Shown here piece by piece: positions 9,926 through 20,245 of a stretch of 64,000 nucleotides of DNA (its first letter is position 1; each line of letters starts with the position of its first letter). Under the pieces are notes generated by a model. That model did not search any database and was not told the origin of the DNA. It saw only the letters and a list, made by a program, of their open reading frames with translations. The position numbers were made by a program, and so were the translations under genes. The DNA lies in NCBI GenBank assembly GCA_930367205.1, contig CAKNEZ010000019.1, positions 1-64,000 on the forward strand, read 5' to 3'. The stretch is from Acanthosoma haemorrhoidale. Its lineage: Eukaryota > Arthropoda > Insecta > Hemiptera > Acanthosomatidae.

Positions 9926-12900
9926 TTAAGATGGTACTTGTAAACTGTAATGATTGTACGGTAAAGATGTAATTAAATCTACAAGAAAAAATCTTTTATC
10001 ATCATTGCTCGATAGTGCTTTTTTATTTATTTGTACTGAGGTTACTAAATGGGTTTTAGAACGAATTAAATTCATCGGAACTCTGAGAACAGATTTATCA
10101 TGCTCTTCATCTTTATTAATTTGATCACAAAATAAAATATTTTTATAAGATTCATGATTTATAAATTTTGTTAGGGAATGTTTGGAAACCCCTTTAGCCC
10201 TTTTTATTTCATTAAGAGTTGAAGTTCTCTCAGCTACATATTTGAAAGAATACATTTTGGGTCTTAAGGCGATAAATTCTGTGATTATTTGTCCGTTACA
10301 TTCGTCTTTAAAGGCTCCAAGTTTATTCTTGTTTGTCTCAGAGTAGCACGCGTGGTTTTTAGGATAATTCGAAGTGTCGAAATAATGAAGCATATTTTTC
10401 ATATCTTTATAAAAATCTTCAGTTTTTATGTGATATATAAGAGAATCTGTATCTGTGTATAATAGTTGTAAATTTTTATCGTATTTTTTAAGCATTACGT
10501 TATAGTGAAAATCGTAAATAAATGTTTTTGAAATATCTAAAATAGACATACCGACATAAATTGGATTATTAAAAAATAATTTGGTTTTGGCCATATGAAC
10601 GGCAACTAAATTTTCATTTATTATCGTGGAGTCTAAAAAATTAGGTTTAGCTACAAGTTTTCTTAATTTATTCCTATCGCTGACTAATTGAATGTTTATT
10701 CGATTTCTGATATTTTCCATAGTTTTTCCAAAGACAGCATTACACATCAATTTGTAAAAATCTTTTTCGAAAGGATTTTTTGCTCCCCTTCGTAAATTTG
10801 TATTGAAGGAAATGTACTTTTCTAACCATTTTGATTGTTGAAATCGTAACACTCTGTGCACCTTTTCTATTTGAATTCCGTTTTCTAACGCTTGCTTTAA
10901 AGTGAGATAATGAATTACATATCTTTTTCTATCCCCCAAGTGAGGAATTAGTTTCTTATGTTCTGATTGACTAGTGGGGGGAGTAATAACGTCTGGAAGA
11001 AAAGGCAAATCACAATGTACATCGTGACAATGTTTAGGATAAGTAAGGTCCACTTCTAATATGTATCCGATGTCATCAGTCTCTGCCAAACTCATAATGT
11101 TGTCCCGATTCATTGTGTCAGGTCTAGGAAACCATTCGATGTTTCCATACGGTAGAGGCATCGACATTGCAGTGGCATATAATCCGTTAGCGTCGAGATA
11201 TTCTATATATGATGTAGATTTATTCGAATCGAAAGCTGCTCCTCCATCACCTTTCATATATTTATTGTTAGCTTGAGCAAACTTTCTAGTCACTTGACAG
11301 AGACCTCCACGAATCCCTCTTTCAATAAATAAAATTTGATCATAATCGGTAAGTAATTGTAATCGGATTCCAGTAAACTTTAACATGATATCCCAAGCCA
11401 TACCAAGTGTAGTGAAAAAATGTGCTGGATCTATTGAATAATTTTCTAAAGTTATGTCTCGGAAAGCTTCGAAACAATCGTATAAAAGTAATACATCAAT
11501 TTTTAAATAGAGATCTCTGTAATCGCCCAACGTTGAGCACTGAAATTGCTTCCAAACCCGTTGCGCGTGCCCATATTCATCGTCCGTTATATTACTACTG
11601 ATTAATTTATTGTAAAAGGCTTTTTTATTAGGAAGGAATTTTTCATCGAGTTTATCCCAATCATCGACGAATTCATACGGAAATACACCTTATCGTTTAA
11701 CTAAATGGATTAAGGAAAATAGAAAATGTTGTGAAATTGTTGTAAACTTAGAATCTGGTAGATTAGACACCATTACAGCTAAACTTCTATCTATAAAGCG
11801 ATAACTATCGATGAAACGAAATTTTAATCCTAATATATTTTTTGTGAAAGAAATATATTTTTCTTGAGTATTGGGGATAACAGTAATATCACCAGACGTT
11901 TCACCCAATAAGCGAATGATAAAGTGAGCATCGTATGATGATAAATTATGAAATAAAACGGGGACAAAAGTTTTTTTCTTTGCTCTTGTAATCAGCTTGA
12001 GTAATTATTACTAGCTGTGGTGGGGGTAGAGTTATTGTACTTAAGTGATTGTTTTTCGTAATATTTGAAAATTTTTAAAGAAAACGATTCTAATGTTTTT
12101 ATAAAATGGGATCCGACGTCTCGCCTCCTATAGATGTAAACTTTGTTGAAACGTAAAGAGGAATTATCATCTTCCTCTATTATTGGACTATCAGTTTTAA
12201 CAATTAAACCGTACGACATAAGATCATGTTTCTGATATGGCACAGTCCAGGAAACGAAGGGTGAAGGTCTATTTCCTGAAATTGGTTTAAGTATGGTTTC
12301 AAAGTCACCGTAAATGACAAACTTTACTCTCGATCCTCTTTCTAGATTTTTATATTGTACATACGGTTCATCCATCGGTAGCACGACTCGAACTGGACTG
12401 TTGTTGTCGCATAGGAACGTGTGATTTTTTAAGTGGATCTCCGCATCACCTTTTCGATTGTCGAATCTTGTGAAACATCTTTTACAGATTATATTTTTTT
12501 TTTCATGTTTATTTATCTGTTTACTAATGAGTCTAGACAAAGATTTTATATAAACATAATGATTACCATGTTTTTCTTTGTCTTTACCTTCTATAATTAA
12601 CAAGTCTCTATGGTCCGCTAATACTTGTTTAGTGACTTTTAATGGATAGACCTCTGTATTATTTTCATCTAAAGCGTACAAATTGATTGAAATTTTATTA
12701 ATTTTTTCAAACCGTTTTATGTCTCGTAAGTTAACTGGATAATTTAAACATGAAAAATCGTATTTTGTCATTAAGTTATGATATTTTGACATTTTTTGAG
12801 GATCTTTTGTGACAAATATACCTAATATTGCATACATGAAACACTTATTGTCATTATTATTAACATTTATACAACATTTTTTGTTTTTTACAGAGTTTGG

Positions 12901-13140
12901 TAAAACTATATAACATCCACGTGATGCTGATAATGGTGAATATTTATTAATTTTGAGTCTAAGTCCGTCTATACTACTTAAGGATCACCCGGATTTTTTT
13001 AATTGTGATTCTTCAAATTCATTGGTAAGCTTGTCGATAGCGCTAGAAATAAACTCATCTAAATCGCTCAAAACATATAGTTCTTTGTTTCTAGTTTTAA
13101 AGGCTCTATCGCATATCTCACCGCTAACGTTTATAAACTA
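9926..13140 (-). pseudogene. Protein-primed DNA polymerase B (Polinton type)
   Basis: Reading minus-strand, an N-terminal region with cysteine pairs (CKRCFTRF) is followed by exonuclease motif I (VIYGDFE, about 12330) and FHNLSSYDAHF. The polymerase motifs follow: YLDANGLYATAM (motif A), the KLMCNAVFGK region (motif B) and YTDTDS (motif C, about 10450). These define Polinton/adintovirus PolB, which replicates the element from a terminal protein. Breaks: an in-frame TGA at 12985-12987, a frame change around 11960-11992 where a Zn-binding segment is usually found, and an in-frame TAA at 11690-11692. The frame is closed upstream by a TAG at 13138-13140 with no Met, close to the Gypsy-2 boundary. 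The 3' end (9926) is complete. Confidence 0.88.
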
Positions 13141-13184
13141 GGCCTCAAAAACGAAATTTACTTTAATAGTTTTAAAAGTTTTAA

Positions 13185-14102
13185 ATAAATTTTAAAGTGT
13201 AAATTATAGATAAATATTTTTTTTTTTAGTTTATATAACGAATTAATAATTATTGATAATATTATAAATGTTCTAAGAATATATTTGTGTTTCGAATGTG
13301 AGTGTATTGATTTTGTTTACGTGAAATATGTTGGAAGGTAAACGAAACGAATACCGATACGGGACGCCTCCGAGGCCCCGTAATCGGATTAAGAACACTA
13401 TAAACTTTATAGAGGATCAAAAGGACGGAGCACCGGTTGATAAGTCGCTCGCAGAGTCAGAGTGGATTCAGATTTGAGTTGGCTAACACACACGCGAGTG
13501 CCCTCCATCATCTCACCGCCTTATCGGCCTATGGTTTACTTATCACCGCCTTATCGGCCGATCGTTTATGTGGAGCACCTCTGGGGAGAGTTCGACTGGG
13601 AAGTCGTAGCAGTGAGGACCTCGCTCAACTCTCCACTAATCGATGCCATCGATAATTAGCAACGATGACAGATTGGGTACCCAATGAAGCCGTCAAAAGT
13701 ACTGTACTTTTTTTACTATTAGCAATTTAAGTATTTTTTTTTAATCAGACAATTTAAGTATTTTCTGTATCAGATAGTTTAAGTATTTTTTTTTATCAAA
13801 TAGTTTAAGGAGTTTTTCTCTATCAGATAGTTTAAGTATTTTTTTTTATCAAATAGTTTAAGGAGTTTTTATCAAATAGCTTAAGTATTTTTTGGGGGGT
13901 TTTTAATCAAATGCTATTTGTTTATTATCATCTAATAAATGTTGGTAATCTAAATCTGTCTTCCCCTAGATATGTCAATTCCCTGTAATATTTCAGGTTC
14001 CCCTGTCCTTGGGTAATGCCCTCTCCTGGCATTAATATTTTCCCCAAATTCCTGTAAACATTTAGGGGGAGGAGGAAGAGAGATAAAAGTCGGGGGTTTA
14101 CA
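13185..14102 (+). repeat. Gypsy-2 5' LTR, truncated
   Basis: Matches 25510-26428 with few changes and ends GGGGGTTTACA. It includes a cluster of imperfect tandem units (about 13720-13895) of the form TATCAGATAGTTTAAG followed by T-runs. The primer-binding site TGGTGTCAGGTGTGG follows two bases after the LTR end. Confidence 0.9.
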
Positions 14103-14198
14103 AGTGGTGTCAGGTGTGGGGTGGATTGCAAGAAAATCCACTAATCCGGGATAAACTTTTATTTCGAAAAAATTTTTTTTTGATAAATCCCTTTTAAA

Positions 14199-16067
14199 AT
14201 GTCGGTTGAAAGTAACCTCCGACAGAGGATAGAAGAATTAGAGAAGGCTAACCTGGCTTTTGCCCAGTCGGAAGAAAAGTTGAAAAATGAACTCGAAGCT
14301 AGCCGGACAGAGATAAAGGAAGGAGGGACACCTAAGCCACCAAGGAAGGATTTGTCCTTGCAGGGTCTGATCAAGACGTGGGGAGGGGAGGCGAGTGCCA
14401 GGCCGGTTGACGAATTCCTAGAGTATGTGGAGGAAGTAGCAGCTTGTGGAGCTTGGGAGGACGTTGACCGAGTTCGGATTTGTAGGCTCAAGTTGCAGGG
14501 CCCGGCAGCCGCCTTTGTCAGAGGAAATGAGGAATTAAAGGGTATTGTCAGATTTAAGAAGTTTGCAGACGCACTGCGAGAAAGGTTTGGAGATCCACAT
14601 ACTTTTGAATATTATGGAAGAATTTTGCAGGAGACGAGTCAACAGCCAAAAGAGAGGATCCAAGAATTTTCGGACAGATGCATTTCCTTGGGGGGAAAAA
14701 TGACCAGGTCCGATCTATCTGGGAATGAAGCAAAGTGGTGGGCGCGGGAAGTAGAGAGAAAAGTGCTAGAAGCGTTCATGAGGGGACTCTCGGGTGAGGT
14801 GGGAAAACAGGTGTTGTTCGGACGCCCAGATACACTGAAGAATGCAGTGAGATTGGCGTTAGATGTAGAACAAGCCTTGCAAGAGCATCAACGGGGAAAG
14901 AACGTATATGTGTTGGAAGAGGCAGGGGGCAGGTCCGGCCCCTGCCATGAGCAGCAACGTGAGAGTGAGAGAAATAGGTATAAAAGCTCAGTGGATCCTA
15001 TCGCCAGAAACGAGGACCAGGCCTCGGCATGGGGAGCTGGAGCGGTGTTTAGCTTAAGGGAACAGATCGAAGACGCTTGTATCAGCGCGATTCAAAAGGC
15101 GCTTCCCTCGAGACTAGGGAAATCCGATTCTCAGCGTTGCTATCGGTGTGGAGAGTTAGGACATTACGCAAGGGGATGCAGAATGCCACCACCGGCTAAA
15201 GGAGTAAGCAATAACCCGGGCCCCAGAGAAAGGGTAACTTGCTACAGGTGTGGACGGCAGCGGAGGGCATATAGCGAACCAGTGCAGATCCAAGCACCTG
15301 CCCGCCGAAAAGAAATTGAACCCCGTGCAGGGGCCCCCAAATGCTTAAGGCCCGACGGTCACCCCCCGTCTGGGCCGGAGAAACCCAAGCCTGTGGATGA
15401 GAAATGGCTTACAGGGGTTGGAGCCGGAGTAGGTAAATTGATAAAACTGGACATGCTAATTGGGGGATATCTCCACCACATGATAGTAGACACGGGGGCC
15501 GAAGTGACGCTAATTCGCACGGCGCTTCTGGGAGTTCAATTAAGGCCCGCCAGTGTCCGAGCTAGAGGAGTAACAGGACAGGCTCTGCGTATTTTGGGGG
15601 TACAAGAGTTGATGTGCCAAGTAGACGGCCTGGAAGTGAAACATCAGGTGATGATAATCAGCGTGAACTTGCCCGGAGACGGAATCATAGGTTTGGATTT
15701 GCTACAAAAGCTAGGAGCCAAACTGGATATTCGTAACCGGAAGGTGATAGTGACGCCGCCTGACGCTGGCCTGAGTTTTGAGAAGCAACCAGTACATCCC
15801 CTTCACCAGTTGGGAGTGGCAATAAATTCCTTAGAAGCGAAAGGGAGAAGTACAAGGGAAACGACGCAGGAGGAGCCAATTCCAAAGGATGGATCCTCGT
15901 CCGACCTAATCCATGCCCAAGAAAGAAAGCACCAACAGAAGAGGAAAAAGAGGGCCAAACGCGGAAACCAGCAGGCCGCGAACAAAGCAGTAGAGACCCC
16001 GGGATCCCGCGAACAACCCGACAAGCACGATGAGACCAAGGGGCTAGAAATTACCAGCCCTGCTTGA
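14199..16067 (+). CDS. gag: Gypsy-2 Gag-protease
   Basis: 622-residue open frame. The N-terminal half is a Gag capsid-type region. A CCHC knuckle CYRCGELGHYARGC lies near residue 311, followed by a second partial one (CYRCGRQR...). A retropepsin with the catalytic motif VDTGAE sits near residue 430 and GDGIIGLDLL near 495. A Lys/Arg-rich tail ends at a TGA (16065-16067). Pol-like sequence continues in the same frame after this TGA, so it is either a nonsense mutation or a readthrough stop. It is the only long intact ORF of this element. Confidence 0.85.
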   Translation: MSVESNLRQRIEELEKANLAFAQSEEKLKNELEASRTEIKEGGTPKPPRKDLSLQGLIKTWGGEASARPVDEFLEYVEEVAACGAWEDVDRVRICRLKLQGPAAAFVRGNEELKGIVRFKKFADALRERFGDPHTFEYYGRILQETSQQPKERIQEFSDRCISLGGKMTRSDLSGNEAKWWAREVERKVLEAFMRGLSGEVGKQVLFGRPDTLKNAVRLALDVEQALQEHQRGKNVYVLEEAGGRSGPCHEQQRESERNRYKSSVDPIARNEDQASAWGAGAVFSLREQIEDACISAIQKALPSRLGKSDSQRCYRCGELGHYARGCRMPPPAKGVSNNPGPRERVTCYRCGRQRRAYSEPVQIQAPARRKEIEPRAGAPKCLRPDGHPPSGPEKPKPVDEKWLTGVGAGVGKLIKLDMLIGGYLHHMIVDTGAEVTLIRTALLGVQLRPASVRARGVTGQALRILGVQELMCQVDGLEVKHQVMIISVNLPGDGIIGLDLLQKLGAKLDIRNRKVIVTPPDAGLSFEKQPVHPLHQLGVAINSLEAKGRSTRETTQEEPIPKDGSSSDLIHAQERKHQQKRKKRAKRGNQQAANKAVETPGSREQPDKHDETKGLEITSPA

Positions 16068-16956
16068 ATCGCAATCCCTTCGTGTAGTGAGAAACTCATT
16101 ATAGCAACGATCCACCAGAGAGAGAAGGCAGTGGTGGTTGTCGAACCGGTACAATTAAAACAAGGTAGCTTAAGAGTAGGGCGAAGTATTGGGCTCGTAG
16201 AACACGGGGAGGTTTGGATCCAACTTATGAACTCGGGGCCGGTGGATACCTACCTCGATAAAGGGCAATTATTGGGAATAGGCACGGAATGGCATACGGA
16301 GGAAAGAAATGAAAGGGACGTTCGGATCCACCGAGTAGAGGGTAGCGAGAATGCTCTGGAAAAGGCGGCTCAACTATGGAATGTAGACCACCTTGGTGAG
16401 TCGGATAAGGGTGTAGTCGAGTCGCTGCTGGAAGAGTTTCAAGATTTCTTCGAAGAACCGGAAAAGGAAGGCTGCTCTACTGGGGTGAAGCATAGAATAC
16501 CAACAGGGGAAGCTCCCCCGGTGATCAAGCGCCCGTATCGAGTGCCCTTCAACCAACGAACGGTAGTAGACGAACACTTAGAAGATATGTTACGCAAGGG
16601 AGTGATAGCTCCTTCCGACAGTGCTTGGGCAGCACCTGTCGTGTTGGTACCCAAACGAAGTGAAGACGGAAGGACCCAGTATAGATTCTGCCCTGATTTC
16701 CGGGGGCTGAATGCAATAACGCAGGTGGATGCTTACCCCCTACCATTGATTCAGGAAACATTAGAGATGTTGGGACAAATTAGGCTTTTCACAACATTAG
16801 ACCTTGCCAGCGGCTACCACCAAATACCGGTGGCCGAGGAAGATCGACCAAAACTGCATTCACCACCCTAGGGGGGCACTACGAGTACCATAAAATGCCG
16901 TTCGGGCTTGCTGGGGCCCCAGCCACATTCCAGCGAACTATGGACCAGGTACTGAT
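16068..16956 (+). pseudogene. pol: Gypsy-2 reverse transcriptase, N-terminal half
   Basis: Continues the Gag frame. It shows the pre-RT linker (LRVGRSIGLVEHGEVWIQL) and RT segments ([36 protein letters not shown]). A one-base frame change near 16855 shifts the frame before the segment [13 protein letters not shown]. The sequence then stops at the Gypsy-3 insertion (target CTGAT at 16952-16956). The catalytic YLDD lies on the far side, at about 22708. Confidence 0.88.
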
Positions 16957-17103
16957 TGTCATATGGTTGGGTTATCTCTATTAAATGAACAAAGCCGGCT
17001 GACAATATTATTCTAACCTATATAACTTGTGACCTAGAGGTACTTATTTTATGGTTAATAAATTATTACTATATTCAATCAACCTATGTCTTTCATTCTG
17101 ACA
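16957..17103 (+). repeat. Gypsy-3 5' LTR
   Basis: 147 bp, 57 bp shorter than its 3' partner because of an internal deletion of an AT-rich segment after GACAAT. The last base overlaps the A of the gag ATG, and the next bases TGGCGCAGTTGG look like the primer-binding site. Confidence 0.9.
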
Positions 17104-17480
17104 TGGCGCAGTTGGTAGGACATGTGAATTTGAAACCGCCAGAACAATTTATTTTCGAAGGAAATATAGCAGAAGCATGGAAAAGATGGTATAGAAAGTT
17201 TAATCATTACTTGTCGGCTATCGAAGCACAAGATAAAAAAGATGAAGTAAAAGTTGGTATACTGTTGAGCGTATTAGGAGAAGATGCACAAGATAAATAT
17301 GAAACCTTTAATTTAACGGCAGAAGAGCAGAAGGAATACGCAATTGTAGTTAAAGCTTTTGAAGATTATTGCATACCTAAAAAAAACGAGACGGTGGCAA
17401 GATTTAATTTTTTTCAACGTAAACAGAGAAAGGGTGAGTCATTCGGTGATTTCATTACAGATTTGAAAAAGTTAAGTGTT

Positions 17481-18783
17481 CTATGCCTCTATGGTGTGGT
17501 GGCACAGAGGTAGTATTAGTAAAAATAGAACTTTGCTTGGCAAATTACAGAGGCTTTCATGTCTCATGATCACTGGTGCCATGAGTACAACTCCTACTGC
17601 TGCAATGGAAGTCTTATTGAACTTGAATCCACTGCACATAGAAGTAGAAGCGCAAGCCTTGAACGTGGCTTACAGACTTGCGAAATCAGGAACAAGATCC
17701 AAAGTCGTGACTCACATGGGACATGGGAACTTGTTCAGAAGAATTGATGAGGACGAGGTGCTGTCAATGCACTCTGACCTACAAGTTAAGAAACACACAG
17801 ACGTTTTATACTGTGCGGAAAACACAAAGACCAAACCACATAAACTGTGTAATGGGATTAATTGCTACACAGACGGCTCACTAACAGAAAACGGATCAGG
17901 GGCCGGCATATGGAGGAAAGATAAACCAGAATCTGGGATTTCTATTCCTTTAGGTAGACACACCTCGGTCTTTCAGGCCGAAGTGATGGCGATCAATGTC
18001 TGTACCCAAACCTTAATTGGGGAGGGTGTAAGAAACAGACTGATCACAATTTTCACGGATAGCCAGGCTGCAATTGGCGCCCTGAGAAGCTATACGACCA
18101 GATCTTATTTGGTTGAGGAGTGCAAAAACAACCTAAACACACTCTCGCTAGCCAATAAGGTTAGAATCGACTGGGTGCCAGGACACACAGGCATCACAGG
18201 CAATGAGAAGGCAGATGGCCTTGCAAGGGTGGGCTCAAAACAGACACCTCTTGCACCTGAACCCATATGTGGTATCAGCCTCAGCTACGCTAAAAGGCGT
18301 ATAAAATTAGCTTTAGAGGACAAGGCAAGACTTTCTTGGAGAGAAACTAAGAAACAGGAACACTCGAAACTGTTTCTTAATGGACCCTGTAAGAGAAGAA
18401 GCTCAGCACTTCTATCAATGGACAGGTGGACACTCAAAAGTGTGACAGGACTCTATACAGGTCACTGTCGGTTAAATAAACACCTCTTTAATTTGGGGAT
18501 AGTGGGATCACCAATCTGCAGATTCTGCAAGAAAGAGGGAGAAACGGCACGACATATAATATGTGACTGTGATAACTTAGCTAGAAGGCGATACCTTCAC
18601 TTTGGTAGTGATCGCATTGTAGACCCCAAACTATGTGAACTGATCGATCCATTCAGTATCCTCAGATTTGCAAAGGCCATGGGCCTGTCACATATATAGG
18701 ACAGGGACATGGACGGCACACAATAGGTCTCAGTGAGGCCGCGGTGCACAAATGCCGGAACAAATAATAATAATAATAATAAG
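17481..18783 (+). mobile_element. LOA/I-type non-LTR retrotransposon, copy A (5'-truncated)
   Basis: Corresponds to the last ~1.3 kb of the full-length copy at 38175-43539, to which it is nearly identical. It ends with a (TAA)n tail and is flanked by the duplication TAAGTGTT (8 bp, before 17481 and overlapping the tail end). It begins abruptly inside ORF2, typical of target-primed reverse transcription. It sits in the gag of Gypsy-3 and reads in the same direction. Confidence 0.92.
17494..18699 (+). CDS. LOA copy A ORF2 fragment (RNase H and C-terminus)
   Basis: Open through the end of ORF2, but it starts after the RT catalytic box, so no reverse transcriptase remains. It contains an RNase H domain (NCYTDGSLTENG, AEVMAI, TDSQAAIGAL, GHTGITGNEKADG) and a C-terminal Cys-rich motif (CRFCKKEGETARHIICDC). 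The true start codon is missing. Any product would be a relic. Confidence 0.85.
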   Translation: MWWHRGSISKNRTLLGKLQRLSCLMITGAMSTTPTAAMEVLLNLNPLHIEVEAQALNVAYRLAKSGTRSKVVTHMGHGNLFRRIDEDEVLSMHSDLQVKKHTDVLYCAENTKTKPHKLCNGINCYTDGSLTENGSGAGIWRKDKPESGISIPLGRHTSVFQAEVMAINVCTQTLIGEGVRNRLITIFTDSQAAIGALRSYTTRSYLVEECKNNLNTLSLANKVRIDWVPGHTGITGNEKADGLARVGSKQTPLAPEPICGISLSYAKRRIKLALEDKARLSWRETKKQEHSKLFLNGPCKRRSSALLSMDRWTLKSVTGLYTGHCRLNKHLFNLGIVGSPICRFCKKEGETARHIICDCDNLARRRYLHFGSDRIVDPKLCELIDPFSILRFAKAMGLSHI

Positions 18784-20245
18784 TGTTGATTGTGCATTTG
18801 AAACATTGAAGGATAGCCTTATAAAAGATCAAATTGTAAGTGGTATACAGGATGAACAAGTGAAAGATAGATTGTTGCGGGAAGATGATCTAACACTAGA
18901 TAAATGTACTAATTTATGCAAAGTGGCGGAGTTAGCAAAACAAAGAATAGAGACGTTGCGAGGTACAGAAGAAGAGGAAATAAATATAGTACAGCAAAGG
19001 AGCAGAACCAAAGCAGCGACGAGTAATCTGAGAGTGAGTACGCAGCCGTGGACGTCGAAACCAAGTACCAGCGATAGCAACAAGACCTCACTGCAACAAG
19101 AGCAGCAATATGGAAGCCAGCAGCGATTGAGGTGCAATAAATGCGGCAATGTCCATGGGTATAGAAATTGCCCAGCCTACGGTAAAATTTGTATTAAATG
19201 TAATAGGATAAATCATTTTGCAAAAATGTGTAGAATAACTCGAAATATAAATAATGTAAGTATGATTGAGGGAGAGGATGCTGAAATGTACACTTTAGGG
19301 AGAATTCTAAAAATAAATAATGTTCAAAAGGGTTGGAAATTATCTATAAATATATTGGAAAGCAAAACTTCACTTACAGTCAAGCTCGATACAGGGGCGG
19401 AATGCAATGTTTTAAAAAAAAGCGACTATGAAAATTTGAAAATTAAAGAGAAAATAAATAAAACTGATAACAAATTGGCAAATTACAGTGGTTCTGAAAT
19501 ACCGGTTATAGGAACTGTTATATTAGATTGTGTAATCAAGGGTAAAATAGAACCAATAAAATTTTATTTAGTAAACTGTAATGGCTCAAGCTCTGTGTTG
19601 GGATTAGATACAATTAAAAAACTAAAATTAATTACCAGAGTTGAAAATATAAATATGAATACAAATAATGGTCTCACTAAATTGCTTAGCAGATATAAAG
19701 AACTATTCGAAGGTATAGGAAAAATCTCAAAAATATATGATTTCAAATTAAAAGAAGGATATGAAGGAAAAATTGAACCATGTCGTAGAATACCTTTTAA
19801 ATTATTAGATATTTTCAAAGAAACATTATACAGAATGAAAGACAATAAAATTGTTACAGAGGTTAACGAACCTACTGAATTTATGAACCCAATCGTAATT
19901 ACCAGTAAACCTGATAAATCATTACGTATTTGCTTAGACCCACAGCATCTTAACACTTGTTTACTAAGAGAACATTGTCCTTTACCTACATTTGAAGAAA
20001 TATCTAGTAAAATGGCGGGGGCAAAAATGTTTGCAGTGTTAGACGCATCAAATGGGTTTTGGCATTTAGAACTTACACATAGGAGTTCGTTAATGACGGC
20101 TTTTCAAACGTCATATGGTCCATTTAGATTTTTAAGAATGCCTTTCGGGGTTAGTATTGCACCAGAAGTGTTCCATAAAACTTATTCAGAGATTTTTGAA
20201 GGTATAAAAAACGTAGCTGTGTATATCGATGATATAATGATATGA

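Larger units (their letters stand above)
17103..20245 (+). pseudogene. gag-pol: Gypsy-3 Gag-protease-RT, split by LOA copy A
   Basis: Gag begins at 17103 and runs to about 17480. It resumes at 18784 in the same frame once the LOA copy and one target duplication are ignored. Knuckles (CNKCGNVHGYRNCP, CIKCNRINHFAKMC, about 19135-19235), a retropepsin (LDTGAECNV, about 19385) and a reverse transcriptase follow (LDASNGFWHLEL; YIDDIMI with the catalytic YIDD at about 20223). A TGA at 20243-20245 interrupts the frame just after the YIDD box and sequence continues in frame beyond it. Confidence 0.9.

Noticed and set aside
13437..13659. Short open frames repeated at 25764-25986
   Set aside because: They lie in the two Gypsy-2 LTRs, so their duplication reflects the LTR pair and not a gene family.
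17103..17120. TGGCGCAGTTGG looks like a tRNA A-box
   Set aside because: It directly follows an LTR end and has no B-box at the right distance. A primer-binding site explains it better.
17481..18783. A gene captured by Gypsy-3
   Set aside because: Near identity to the 3' end of copy B, a TAA tail and an 8-bp duplication show a LOA insertion.
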